Shown piece after piece: positions 11,358 to 22,800 of a DNA stretch of 64,000 nt. Below the pieces are notes generated by a model that saw only the letters and a program-made list of their open reading frames with translations, ran no database searches and was not told the DNA's origin. The stretch is from Bursaphelenchus xylophilus (Eukaryota; Nematoda; Chromadorea; Rhabditida; Aphelenchoididae), in contig CAJFCV020000004.1 of assembly GCA_904066235.2 (NCBI GenBank), forward strand, positions 1,240,001 to 1,304,000. The letters are read 5' to 3'. The position numbers and the translations under genes are program-made. Position 1 is the first letter of the stretch. Each line of letters opens with the position of its first letter.

Positions 11358-11804
11358 CTACCCCTTTTCTGAACTCTACCCCTTTTTCAACTCTACCCCT
11401 TTTTGAACTTTACCCCTTCTCCCCCTTGAATGAACTCTCCCCCTTTTTGAACACTCCCCCTCATTTTGAAAATTGAAAAATTGAGGTGAGACATCTTATA
11501 CGATGAAATTTTTTTTTTTTTTTTTAAATTTTTTAAAAATTTTTCTTCGTATAAGATGTCACATCTTATTTTTCTCAAAATTTTTCTCAATTTGAAAGAA
11601 ATTTTCATCGTATAAGATGTCACACCTCGTTTTTACAATTTGTAAAAAATTTTCATCGTATAACGTGTCACACCTCGTTTTTTGAAATTTCAAAGTGGGG
11701 GAGTGTTCAAAAAAGGGGTAGAGTTCAGCCTTTTTTAGGGTAGAGTTGAAAAAGGGGTAGGGTTCAGATTGGGGGAAAGTTCAGAAAAGGGGTAGAGTTC
11801 AGGC
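11358..11804. repeat. Hairpin of TACCCCTTTT arrays around a tandem-repeat core
   Basis: The left arm has repeated CTCTACCCCTTTTTCAA-type units, the right arm their reverse complement (AAAAAGGGGTAGAGTTC). The centre holds four copies of a unit around CATCGTATAAGATGTCACAC, the first inverted relative to the others. The structure is an inverted repeat built from tandem repeats. Confidence 0.75.
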
Positions 11805-12543
11805 TCAACCCGGCTTTCTGGCGCGTCGCTGCGAAAATACAGAGGTTTTACTGCAATGCGGGAAAGTTTCAATAAGCAATACGAAATTTCTCAATATAAG
11901 TTTAAAAATACGTATATTTTTGCAATTTTCGGCCAATCGCAAGGCCCTAGGAAAATAATAATAATAATAAAGGTTTTGCTTTGGTCTCTTTCCCTATAAA
12001 GGAGGCTTTGGTAACTTTATCCACGCTCCTTTTCCTTCATCTTTTTTTAATGGCATGAAAGAATGTGTCCGTTTGAGGAATGCCTCTTCATCTAGAAGAT
12101 GCCAGCCATATTTTCTCGTATTCTTTGAACGATAAATTTGGATTATAATAAATGAGCGGGCTTAAAAAATTTTTTTTATTGGGTTTGAAAATTTTGGCTT
12201 TTTGATGGCCAATAAAATTTATTTCTAAAATACGGCTCCTTTTCTCAAAATTCAGACTGAATGGTGGTCTATAAATCGCCCGATATTACTTACAATGTCC
12301 ATTCTCTTTCTCGTTATTACTCATTTTCCATTTCTCTCCCCGACTTCCGGGCGATTATTGCTCTCGTTTTTTTCCGGTTGATTCACATAAAGCGAGGGAA
12401 TTCGATTGACTTTATTCGATCTCTACTGCCTCAGGGAATCGAGATTTTTTTTATTTATTTATAGCTACCGTATTTTAAAAATTTTGATTTTTTTTAAATA
12501 AAAAAAAATTTATTATATTAAATTAAACCTATCTTGATTGTAG

Positions 12544-15500
12544 GCCCCGCTACAGCGCTCCGACAGCTCGAACGTCATAATCGACGCCTCCAAAATCCCG
12601 GTTCCCCGATCTGCCAGCAGGAGTGGTCGTCCAACTTCGTCAAGGTGAGAAATTAAAAAGATTTTTGTGAAATTTTATTCAACAAAAAAAATTTTCGCAA
12701 TTTAGGGTATTTTTTGCTAATTTTATTTTATTATTTTTATTTTTTTAAATTAAAAAAAATTTTTTGTTTTTTTTTATAAAAAAAAATTTCTTTGTTTTTT
12801 TAAAAAAATTTCACGCAGACCTAAGATCTTTTTGCTTATTTTATTTTTATTTTATTTTTATTTTTTTTTTTATTTTTTAAAATTTAAAAAAAATTATTAT
12901 TTTTTATTTTTTTTAAATCTAAAAAAAATTAAAAAGATTTCACACCTATCGAAGATCCCTCAAAACCATATTTTTCTAAATTCCAACCACCTAAAACTTT
13001 TTTTTCGAACTCTTTTCCCAGGCCAAAATTAGGGTATTTTTTTGCTAATTTTATTTTATTATTTTTATTTTTTTAAATTAAAAACAATTTTTATTTTTTT
13101 ATAAAAAAAATTTTTTTGTTTTTCTAAAAAAAATTTCACGCAGACCTAAGATCTATTTATTTATTTTTATTTTATTTATTTTTTTTTATGTTTTTTAAAT
13201 CTAAAAAAAATTAAAAAGATTTCACACATATCTAAGATCCCTCAAAACTATATTTTTCTAAATTCCAACCACCTAAAACTTTTTTTTCGAACTCTTTTCC
13301 CAGGCCAAAATCAATTGGTCACTCAGGATTTAGTGGGCCCGAAAAAACGAAAAGAAACAGCCGAATGGCATTCGCTGACAAGGCTTTTGGATTAGTTTTT
13401 GAGAAATGAACCTCCGACCGGAAACGATTCTTCAACAGATCTACTTTTTTTTCCGATGTTAAATTGTGTTTACAATTAGGTAGGGGCAAAGAGAAAACGC
13501 CGGCTTATATTGGTCTGTCGGGAAAATAATGTGCAAAATGACGTATCCAAAATCGGATCACCGCCCTGAAAATGATTTGTGTTGCGGCAAAATTAAATTG
13601 CTTTCATTTCAGCGACGCATTTGGCTCAGCGATATTGGGCTCATTATTTTCCCGACAGACTGATATAAGAAATTTTTTAGAAATTCAAAATTTAATTTTT
13701 ACCTTTTTTTAACATTTATGAAAACGTTTTTCTTATTTTTTTGAAGAAAAATTCAAAACATTTGAAATCCCGCCATTTTTGGCATTCTGTTCTAGAGGCC
13801 AATAAAGCATAAGACAATGTTTTGAAGTGTCCGGAAATTAATTGTAGGATGTTAGAATGAGTAATCCACCTTGTCCTTTGATTTAGTGGTGCTTTAGACT
13901 AGATTTATATTATTCATGATACTTCTAAAAAAAAATTTTTGAAGAAATTTGAGTTTTTTTTCGATTTTTGATATTTCAAAGGGGATAGATAAGGCTGTAA
14001 ATTGTATTAGATGTTGTTTATAAAAGTTGAAGGTCAAAAAAAATATTTGCAATAAAATTTTTAACCATTTCCCCCGATTTTCCCACCTAATTTCCGCCCC
14101 ACTTTCAGACGGAGCTCCTCGCTGTCAAAAAACGTGCGTGCCCGCAGCGTGCTCTCGACCCCACCGCCTCCCGTGCAGCCCCCCAGTCTTCAGTCCACCT
14201 CCACCCACGAGGAGGCGGCCACTTTCTCCGCCGACCGTCCGCCGGCCGCGCCCGCGCGTGGCGCCGCCAACGGGCTCACCGGCCGGCTTCCCGACCCCTT
14301 CTTGACGCAGCGCCCGCCCACGCCGCCCACCGCCAAGCACTCGGCGTTGAGGGCGCCCACCGCGTCCAGCGCGCTGGTCTTCCCGAAGGCGCGGGGATTG
14401 GTGGCGGGAAGACGGTAGGAAATGCCACAGAGAATATTAATAGAGGTGATTTGGATCATCTGAGGCTGTGTAATGACCGATTAAGGCATTCAGAAGGCGA
14501 TTTGGGCCTTCTAAATGATACAACATTAGATTTCAATGCCTCAGAACACAAATCACCCTCCGAAAATCCCTCCACCCGTCTAGCATGGGAGCTGGCGGAG
14601 GATGAAGATGAAACCAATCAATTTTACGACCAAAATATCGACCTTTTCGACCGATTGTCCGCGAAAATCACTTTGAACTCGCTCCTCGGACAAAGAAACA
14701 ATGAATATTACACTGTAAACGAAAGCCACGAGAACCCCCGAAATGGCCCAAAGAACGGCCGAAACAGTGGCCTTTCGGTGGCCGAGAACAAAGCCGAAGA
14801 CCAACGGAACAACAACCATGTTACACTCGACCTCATGAACAATCAAATCGCGGAGAAAAAACGCCAAAAAGACCCATTCGCCCGCTTGAATTCGCGCCTT
14901 CAATTGACTGTTGAGATGCTCAACGACTACGCCTTGGACTACACCAACGATCAGCCCAAGTATGGAGGCAATGCGACGACGAATTTGCTTTCAAATACTC
15001 CTCGATTCGGCTTCAAATTCGAGTCGAAGCCGATGAATATCATGACGGATTCGGATGGAAAGTATTCGAATTTTTTGGGCACACCATACAAAAAATCGTC
15101 TTGTTCGTCGTCGCAGCGGATGTCCTCGGTTTCGTCGAGTTCCCCGTCGATTAAAGATCAGCATTCTCCGTCGTCAGGGGTGTTCACCGACCCGGAAGAT
15201 CCCCCATGCTACGGCGATGGGGTTGATCCGGCCATGGTGCTGTCGGCGATTGAGAATATAAGGTGAGTCGGATGTTTCATATGAGTAATAGATAAGAAAA
15301 GATCGAGCGATTTTTTGCGGAAAGACAATTTTTTTGTAAAATAAGCATAAAAAATCGCAGAATAAATGTTATCAGTCTGTCGGGAAAATAATGAGCACTC
15401 TGCCGCATGGAAAATCGCCTCGCTGAAGTGAAAAGCAATTTGATTTTGCCGTGACACAATTCATTTTCTCGGCGGCGATGCGATTTTCGATGCGACAGAG

Positions 15501-17867
15501 TGCTCATTATTTTCCCGACAGACTGACAAAATGCTTGGGACACTGTAAAGATTTTATTTTCAAATCGCGGTCCTTCAGAAAGCCTATCAAACATCTCCAA
15601 CGTGTCCTAAACATAATAAAATTCACAAACTACAGTGGGGGACCTGATCCAGTGGCAAAAAACGTATCATTTTGCATCCAGGAAGTATCAAAAATATAGC
15701 AAAATACCTCCCCCTCCAGGTGAAAAATGACGGATTTCAAAAGCGCGCCCTTCATAATGAAGTTTTTTTCTCTTGGAGATGGAGGCATTTTGCTACATTT
15801 TTGATACTTCCTGGATGCAAAATGGCACTTTTTTTGCCACTGGATCAGGTGCGTCACTGTATCACGGCATTTCGTTCCAAGCGGTTGTTACTATACCAAA
15901 ATACGCCATGAAGTTCGTATTCCTTCTGAATTTTCAGACCCTACTCCAAGAAGCCTCCAATTCCACCAGTCCGCTCGCTAAGTCGTTGTTCATCCACTTC
16001 GTCCGTTCCTTTCCGGCCCTTCAAACCCACCAAGATTCCTCAAATGTCCCGGTCCATGATGTCCACGCCGGACGCTTCCCCATCTCGTCCTCCGTGGCGA
16101 ATGTCGTCCTCAATGTTTTCGCCAACCCTCCGCGAAGGCTATCTCGATTCGTCACATGGCTCTTGCGAACAACTGGCCGAAGTGGAGGGTTTCGAAACAC
16201 CAAGACAAATGATGTCCAATTCGTCGACCATTCGTTGCATTTCGAGGATCATCCCCATGCCTCCGGCCATTGTTTCGCCACTTTGCACGGTCCGACTACG
16301 CGCCAGAACCGAGAGCCCGCCACCGGACTCGATGAACTGCTCCATGAACTGGGAGGCGTCGATGATGAGCCAGAGCGTTTACGCGCCAACGGAAGAGGAG
16401 AAGAGAGCGGTGGAGGAGAGATGGAAGATTCGAGACATGGACAGGTTCAAGTGAGTCAATCGAATTTTTGTTGAATTAGATACGCTGATCGCGCTTTGTT
16501 GACATTTTTAGGGGCCTAGGACAAATTGACAAAGTTTTGTTCTTGATCAAGTGACAAAAAATGTACCATTTTGCATCTGGGAAGTATCAAAAAATGTGGC
16601 AAAATACCTCCCACTCCAAGTAAAAAACTCCGATTTCAAAAGCGCGGCTCTTTTTGTAAGAGAAAAGGCCCTTCAAAACGAAGTTTTTTCACTTGAAGAG
16701 GGAGGTATTTTGCCACATTTTTTTGATTCTTCCCGGATGCAAAATGGTACGTTTTTTGCCACTGGATCAAGAACAAAACTTTGTCAATTTGCCCAAGGCT
16801 CTTAAAAATGTCAAAAAATGTGGCAAAACGCCGCCCTCTCCAGCTAAAAAACACCGTTTTTAAGGGCCTTTTCCCTCACAAAAGAGCCGTGCTTTCGAAA
16901 TCGGAGTTTTTTCACTTGGAGAGGGAGGTATTTTGCCACATTTTTGATACTTCCCGGATGCAAAATTTCTCGTTTTTTGCCACTGGATCACTGTACAAGT
17001 GAAGGAAAAATTTGTTCGTTATAGAGGGGTTTTTGTCGCACTAAGGCTCATTTTGGCTTGAACGAGACTTTGACTCGCTGAGCTGGTTCAGTGTAGATTT
17101 CACACGCACTGTGGGAAGATAAAATTTTTCTTTACACCGTGAAAAAGGCTTTTTTGGGCTGTCGTTTACCCCCGGTTTTTTTCGCACAATAAAAGCGCCA
17201 AAAATCAATCCGGCGACTTTCCGAAAATCTAGTGCTCATTTTATCATCCTTTTTTATCCAAATTCGCTCTTACAGTGACGGACCTGATCCAGTGGCAAAA
17301 AACGTTCCATTTTGCATCCGGGAAGTATCAAAAAATGTGGCAAAATACCTCCCTCTTCAAGTGAAAAAACTTCGTTTTTAAGGGTCTTTTCCCTCACAAA
17401 GAGCCGTGCTTTCGAAATCGGAGTTTTTTTCACTTGGAGAGGGCGGTATTTTGCCACATTTTTGATACTTCCCGGATGCAAAATGGCTCGTTTCTTGCCA
17501 CTGGATCAGGTCCGCCACTGTAAATCTAGTCTTCATTCGCTTTATATTCCAAAATTTTTCGCTTTTCAGAAACTCCTTTGGCGGCCGAGTCCAATGCGCC
17601 GAACGGAAGCTCCGCTTGTTCCCCTCTCGCCACTCCCATTGCACTGACTGCCGTTCAGTCGCGATTCGACGGCGTTCCGGGCGAATTCAGAAGCCTCACG
17701 TTTCGCAGCGAGATCCCTGCGTTTGTCGGAAAAAAGCTTGGCTGACCAGTCTTTGGAAGGAGCAGATTAGGCCAAAACTCCCGACAATAAAGCCCATGGA
17801 CTTGGCGTTTGTTTTTGGATTTGTCTCGTTCATTGCGTACATGGTCGAGTTGTTGTTCTTTGCTTGA
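12544..17867 (+). CDS. Ser-rich tail-anchored protein with SKIP (SxIP-type) motif, family unrecognised (5' end not found)
   Basis: Proposed exons are 12544-12644, 14109-14376, 14433-15262, 15938-16450 and 17570-17867. The last two introns join in phase (ENIR-PYSKK and DRFK-NSFGG). The first exon reads DASKIPVPRSASRSGRP, an SxIP motif in a basic Ser/Pro context, the known EB1-binding signature of microtubule plus-end trackers. The middle is Ser/Pro/Asn-rich and predicted disordered. The last exon has clustered cysteines (SHCTDC, CVC) and ends MDLAFVFGFVSFIAYMVELL, a single hydrophobic segment at the extreme C terminus, so the protein is probably tail-anchored with its bulk in the cytosol. Its combination of plus-end motif and anchor suggests, by inference only, a microtubule-membrane linker. 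The join at 14376/14433 is weak (see findings). About 669 residues are visible; the upstream exons were not identified. Confidence 0.65.
12702..13311. repeat. Tandem duplication of about 0.3 kb
   Basis: Units 12702-13028 and 13029-13311 share TTAGGGTATTTTTTGCTAAT, CACGCAGACCTAAGATCT, GATCCCTCAAAAC and CTCTTTTCCCAGGCCAAAAT in the same order. Each unit ends in an acceptor-like TTTTCCCAG. It lies in the intron 12645-14108 of the tail-anchored protein gene. Confidence 0.75.
13512..13662. mobile_element. F2 element in intron of the tail-anchored protein gene
   Basis: GTCTGTCGGGAAAATAATGTG on the left and CTCATTATTTTCCCGACAGAC on the right; arms otherwise diverged. Confidence 0.7.
15373..15525. 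mobile_element. F2 element in intron of the tail-anchored protein gene
   Basis: CAGTCTGTCGGGAAAATAATG to CATTATTTTCCCGACAGACTG; one of the best preserved copies, with GAGCACTCTGCCGCATGG facing CGATGCGACAGAGTGCTC. Confidence 0.8.
15633..15859. mobile_element. F1 foldback, copy 5 (same intron)
   Basis: CAGTGGGGGACCTGATCC to GGATCAGGTGCGTCACTG, TA on both sides. The palindrome centre is shortened (AAAGCGCGCCCTTCA). Confidence 0.85.
16511..17000. mobile_element. F1 variant with different ends plus a half F1
   Basis: 16511-16800 is an F1-like palindrome whose outer arms are instead GACAAAGTTTTGTTCTTGATC and GATCAAGAACAAAACTTTGTC. From 16805 a second, left-truncated F1 follows and ends GCCACTGGATCACTG at about 16994. 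The variant shows the F1 body in a different terminal frame, or an F1 inserted in another hairpin. Confidence 0.6.
17080..17232. mobile_element. F3 element
   Basis: Core CACGCACTGTGGGAAG, GGCTTTTTTGGGCTGTCG and ATCAATCCGGCGACTTTCCG. Left end degraded. Confidence 0.5.
17273..17520. mobile_element. F1 foldback, copy 6, 49 bases before the last exon of the tail-anchored gene
   Basis: CAGTGACGGACCTGATCC to GGATCAGGTCCGCCACTG, TA flanked. The final exon begins at 17570. Confidence 0.85.
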
Positions 17868-18757
17868 AAATTTGGGGGTTTTTTTGGAAAGGAGAAAATA
17901 GATTTTTTTTGGGAAATTTGGGATTTTTGAAGGGAAATTTAATTTTTTTGGCCTAAAATTTTTTTGAGATTTTTTTTATTTTAAATATTTTTTTCCGATT
18001 TTTTCGGGAAAAATTTTAATCGAAATTTTTAAAAATCCCAAAAAATCAGAAAATTATAATTTATCCCTTTTCTGGCCTCAAAAAATTTTTAATTTTTTTT
18101 TTTGAATTTTGAAATTTTAAGATTTTTTTTATTTTTTTGCCCAAAAATTTGCTAAAATTTTAAAAAATCTCAAAAAAAAATCTTATAATTTCTCTCTGAA
18201 ATCCATTTTTCTCCCAAAAAATCCAAAAAATTCAATATAATCTTTGTTCCATATTGCAAAAAAAAACTCAATTTTTGTCAGATATTCTAGGTCAAATTCG
18301 ATATCAAAAAATCAGAAATCATCCTCATCTTCCTTGTCAATACCCAACTAGGAGTCTAATTTAATTTTTTTTTGTCTTAAAATTTATTTTTACTGTATTT
18401 ACAGTGCGCTGCGGGCTTTAGATTTATAGTGTCTTCGTTTGATTTTATTTTTTTTTTTTCAAATGATAAAAATCTCGTATTTTAGGATGTCTTTTTGGTC
18501 GTTCAAATTGCCATTTCTCCGAAACAATGATATAAATGTAATTTTTTCCACTCTTCCTGGACTTGTTCTTTCATTTTTTGTACATGTTTGTTGTTAAAAA
18601 TGTAAATTTTAGATTTTGAAATTCTGTGACTATTCAGATGACGATACATAATCAAAACGAATAAATGAATTTCCTAATAAATACATGGTTAAATTGCCCA
18701 AAAACACCGTATTTTTTAATTTTTGGGGGATGCTCGAAGAGCTATACGATTTACAAG
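17868..18757. other. AT-rich low-complexity spacer, 3' flank of the tail-anchored gene
   Basis: Runs of A and T dominate. AATAAA at 18660-18665, with another near 18676, could serve as a distant poly(A) signal. No gene seen. Confidence 0.4.
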
Positions 18758-19105
18758 GAAGGCGTCAAGTCTGACCCTCATGGGTCAAGTCTTTCTCTCT
18801 CTCTTAAAAATGCTGTTCGACCCTCAAATTTTCTTGAAATTTAGCACACACGTCAAGGATATGCCATATATCCATTCCTGAAAGTTTCAGCTCACGCTTT
18901 GCCGGAAGAGCCGAGATATTGAACGATCTTTGTCGCCGAGAGAGTACGCGAAATGCGGAGAGAAAAAACGACAAAACTTTTAGGCCCTCTCTTCGCCGGT
19001 TTTGCGCAGAAAAAAAGATTTTTTGTGGGAAAATTACCCTCTATGGTAGAAAAAAAATTAATAAGTACGAAGAATTTCATCTCGAAATTCGCCAAGAATA
19101 CGTAC
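18758..19105. mobile_element. F4 element truncated by F1
   Basis: Starts CGTCAAGTCTGACCCTC and runs through GAGAGAGTACGCGAAATGCG, then stops at the F1 insertion at 19108 without its right end. Confidence 0.6.
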
Positions 19106-19107
19106 TA

Positions 19108-19353
19108 CAGTAAGGGACCTTATCCAGTGGCAAAAAAAGTACCATTTTGGATCCGGGAAGCATCAAAAAGGTGGCAAAATGCTTCCTTCTCCAAGTGAAA
19201 AAACTCCGGTTTGCAGAGCTCCCTCACAAAAAGAGCGGGCACGCTTTTGAAATCGGAGTTTTTCGTTTGGAGAGGGAGGTATTTTGCCACATTTTTGATA
19301 CTTCCCGGATGCAATATGGTACGTTTTTTGCCACTAGATAAGGTCCCCCACTG
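19108..19353. mobile_element. F1 foldback, copy 7
   Basis: CAGTAAGGGACCTTATCC to AGATAAGGTCCCCCACTG, TA flanked. Both ends carry the same TTATC variant, so the two arms have co-evolved. Confidence 0.85.
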
Positions 19354-19423
19354 TAGAGGTGGTAATCGGGTTTGGCCCGGCCGGCCTCAATTATTGGGCC
19401 GAGCCAGTCCTGAGCAGATCCGG
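19354..19423. mobile_element. F14 hAT-like GC-rich fragment
   Basis: TAGAGGTGGTAATCGGG, then GGCCCGGCCGGCC and GCCGAGCCAGTCCTGAGC. The same stretch occurs inverted at 63872-63939. Starts like many hAT ends (TAGAGGTGG) but no second end is seen. Confidence 0.45.
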
Positions 19424-19660
19424 ACCTGATCCAGTGGCAAAAAAAGAACCATTTTGGCTCCGGGAAGCATTAAAAAGGTGGCAAAATGCTTCCAAGTGAA
19501 AAAACTCCGGTTTGAAGGGCGCGCCAAAATTCCGTTACAAAAAGAATGGGCGCGCGTTTAAAATCGGATTTTTTTCACTTGGAGAGGGAAGCATTTTGCC
19601 ACATTTTTGATACTTCCTGAAAATTGGTACGTTTTTTCCACTGGATAAGGTCCCCCACTG
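19424..19660. mobile_element. F1 foldback, copy 8
   Basis: Left end lacks CAGTG (begins GGACCTGATCCAGTGGC); right end GGATAAGGTCCCCCACTG followed by TA. Confidence 0.7.
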
Positions 19661-19882
19661 TATCTCAAAAAAATCATTTTAAATTTGCTTTACCAAAATC
19701 TGAGCGTTGCACTTGGAGCACCTTCCCGGTTACCCCTGTTCTTTTCAGGATAAACAATTGGCTTTTTTTTACCCGAAAGTTTATCAAAATTCACCATTTT
19801 TTTGAAAGTTTATCCTGAAAAAATTCGACGTTCCTTCGACCTTCTTTTTTACTCAAAAAATTAAAATAAATTACATGCAGCT

Positions 19883-22800
19883 TCATATACCGTCAAGATT
19901 TTGCACAGCCATCCTCTGCTGTACACTGCTCAAAAACTCTCGTCCTTTGACGAAAGTAGAGCCGCCGAATTCAACGACAAACATGAACAATGCAAGCAGG
20001 AAAAGCATGACTCCAATGGTCATGTAAGCGACGGTCTGGAAGAGGGCTGCCGGGCCAAGTGGGCCGCGGGATTCAATCACAAACTTCTTCTTTCCATCCC
20101 AGTTCTCGGTGGGGTAGTCTGAAATTAGAGAGGACTGTAATTATGTGTATAATGAAAGGATGGTGAATACGGTGACTAAAAAATTATAGGGAAATGGAAT
20201 AGAATGAAATGCTCGGCCTTTAATGAAAAGAAAGTTTATGTTAATCTTCTGTAAGACCCATGCTATAGTGACGGACCTCATCCAGTGGCAAAAAAGTATC
20301 ATTTTGCATCCGGAAAGTATCAAGAAGTGTGGTAAAATGCCTCCGTCTCCAACTAGAAAGAATTCCCTCACAATTTTTCTTTCACAAAAAGAGCGGGCAC
20401 GCTTTTGAAACCGGATTTTTTCCACTTAAAGAGGGAGGTATTTTGCCACTTTTTTGATACTTCCCGGATGCAAAATGGTACGGTTTTTGTCACTGGATCA
20501 GGTCCACTATGCTCGGCATGAGTATATAAAAACGTTTTTAAAACTTATGCGAGACTCCAAGGTCGCCTTTTGCAGAAACAACCGAGACATTTAGGTCTGT
20601 TGGCCAAAAAAGTTGGCGACACCTTTTTTCGGCAAATCTTGTCGTGAAAGGTCTCATACCTACTTCTGCCGTAGAGGATTATGTATTGCGGTCAATGACA
20701 AGAACTAAAATAAATTATTTTTCACAAAGACATTAGCCTCTATGGAGGAAATAGGCATCGAACTTTTCAAGTCAAAATTCACAAAAAAAAAGTATCAAAA
20801 TTTCACCGATTTTCGATCGAGAAATCTCGGTTGTTTCTGCAAAGCGCTAGCTAGGAGTCTCGCATATATCTTGAAAAAGATTTTGCTAAATTTGTGCCAA
20901 ATTCCATCAAAATCTGAGCGTCGGGAAGTACTCCAAGTGCGACGCTCAGATTTTAATGAAACTTGGCACAAATTTAGAATAATTTTTTCTAGGATATATG
21001 CGAGAATCCTAGCTCGCGCTTTGCAGAAACAACCGAGATTTTTAGATCAAAAGTCGGCCAAAATTTAGGACTTTTTGCCGAATTTCGGCACGAAAAGTTT
21101 CATGCCTATTTCAACCGTAGAGGAAAATGTTTCTACAAAAAATCAAACTTTTCCGCACGAAACTGCCAAAGTTATAGCCAAAAAGCGGGTTTCTCTCCGA
21201 CCGCTCTCCACGTTTAGCGTGCTCTCTCGGCGGCAAAAATCGTTCGATATCTCAGCGGCGCCCGCAAAGCGCGAGCTAAAACTTTCAGCAATTGATATTT
21301 AGTCTATTCCCGACGTGTGTGCAAAATTTAAAGAAAATCTAAGCGTCGCACTTGGAGAACTCAACAAAATTTCCTTTTCAAATTGCTCAAAATCAAATTT
21401 TTTGTGTAATCATCACATTTGTGTTTTTGAAGCTTCCAAACTCTCATTTCCCTCATTCACAACTCGCCGTAGGCAGCTCCAAAAACCTCTTTTTCAAACA
21501 TCAGACACCACTTTCTTTCTCTTCCGACATTGCTTCCAGACGCGCGGATGACTCCGACAATTTCTCAACAATTTTTTTTATTATTTTTTTCGTCGACAGA
21601 CGTGTCGTAAAAATGCGAAAAAAACGACGAGGGACGTCTGGATGTTCTCCTTCCCCTCTTTCACGCACTTTTAAACATGGAGAATATCGTTTTTTTGGGG
21701 TGAAGCGGGGCTTTCGGCTGCAGTTTTGGCTCAAAAATGAGTTTGTAATTACAAAATTTGCAGTAAATATTTGGAATTTGCCTTCAGAAAGTGATCTCCG
21801 CTACATTTTTGTGTTTTTTAAAAAGCCTTTGACGATTTGAAAGATCTCGTGAAGGTCATCAGCCGCTACTGAATTCCCCCCACTACTCCGAGGACCCAGT
21901 TCTGCAGCGATTTTTGCCGGTGATTTGGCGGGGGAAATGACGTTTTCTGGCTAGATTAATCTGCAAATTTCAGGGCGCTAAATGGGTCACAGAACGTTGT
22001 CGCACGGGGAATTTTTGTTCCTTTTTTATTTTGCTTATTGTTGGAGGGATGGTAGAGGTACTGGCTTTTCAAAGATGTTGTAAAAATCCGGGGATTTTCT
22101 GGATTCATGAATATTCTCATTTTTTTGTTTTCAAAATGAATGTCGACAGTTTTTGACGCGTTTTTTCGCGGCGCACAATGCATTTTTCTCACAAGGAAAG
22201 TACCTCTATGGGGTATGGAGTTACAGGCAGAGATTGCCACGGTCAAAATTTCGGCTCCGGCTCTTAGCTCCCAGAGCCGGAGCCGAGGCCAAATTTGCTG
22301 CTCCGGCTCCGGCTCTTGGCTCCGTGCAAAATTTAAAAAGGCCTCCGGCTCCGAATCCCGGCTCCTATTCAAAATGTTTTTAAAAAATATTTTTCCAAAA
22401 AATGAAAGTTATTTGTGCCAGAGATCACACAGCCAACGTTTTTGCAGTCAAGTCACATCCTCCGCAGTGTTTTTCAAGCAGTTTGGTTTAACAAGATCAC
22501 GAAATTTTTACCTTTCTGACAGCTGGGAAGCCTGGCTCCGACTTTGGGCTCGGGAGCCGGAGCCGACCCCAAAAATCCCCCGGTTCGGTGCCGGAGCCGC
22601 TCAGAGCCAGAGCCGTGGCAATCTCTGGTTACAGGTCGAGACATGTATCAAAAAAAATCCAGAATATGTAAAGATTAGCTGCCTAATTTTGATCTGTCAG
22701 GGCGAAAAGACCTTCAGAGCTTTTCTCGAAACACCTCGCGAATGCCTTTCTGACCAAGTTTTTACCAAATAGCTGCCTAAAGATATTTTACGCCTTGTCA

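Noticed and set aside
15773..16474. 233-codon plus-strand frame across an intron and exon of the tail-anchored gene
   Set aside because: It starts inside an F1 element and reads exon 15938-16450 out of frame; the chosen frame joins both neighbours.
22140..22772. 210-codon plus-strand open frame
   Set aside because: It runs through the F7/F8 nested insertion; the protein text is translated GGCTCC repeats and element ends.
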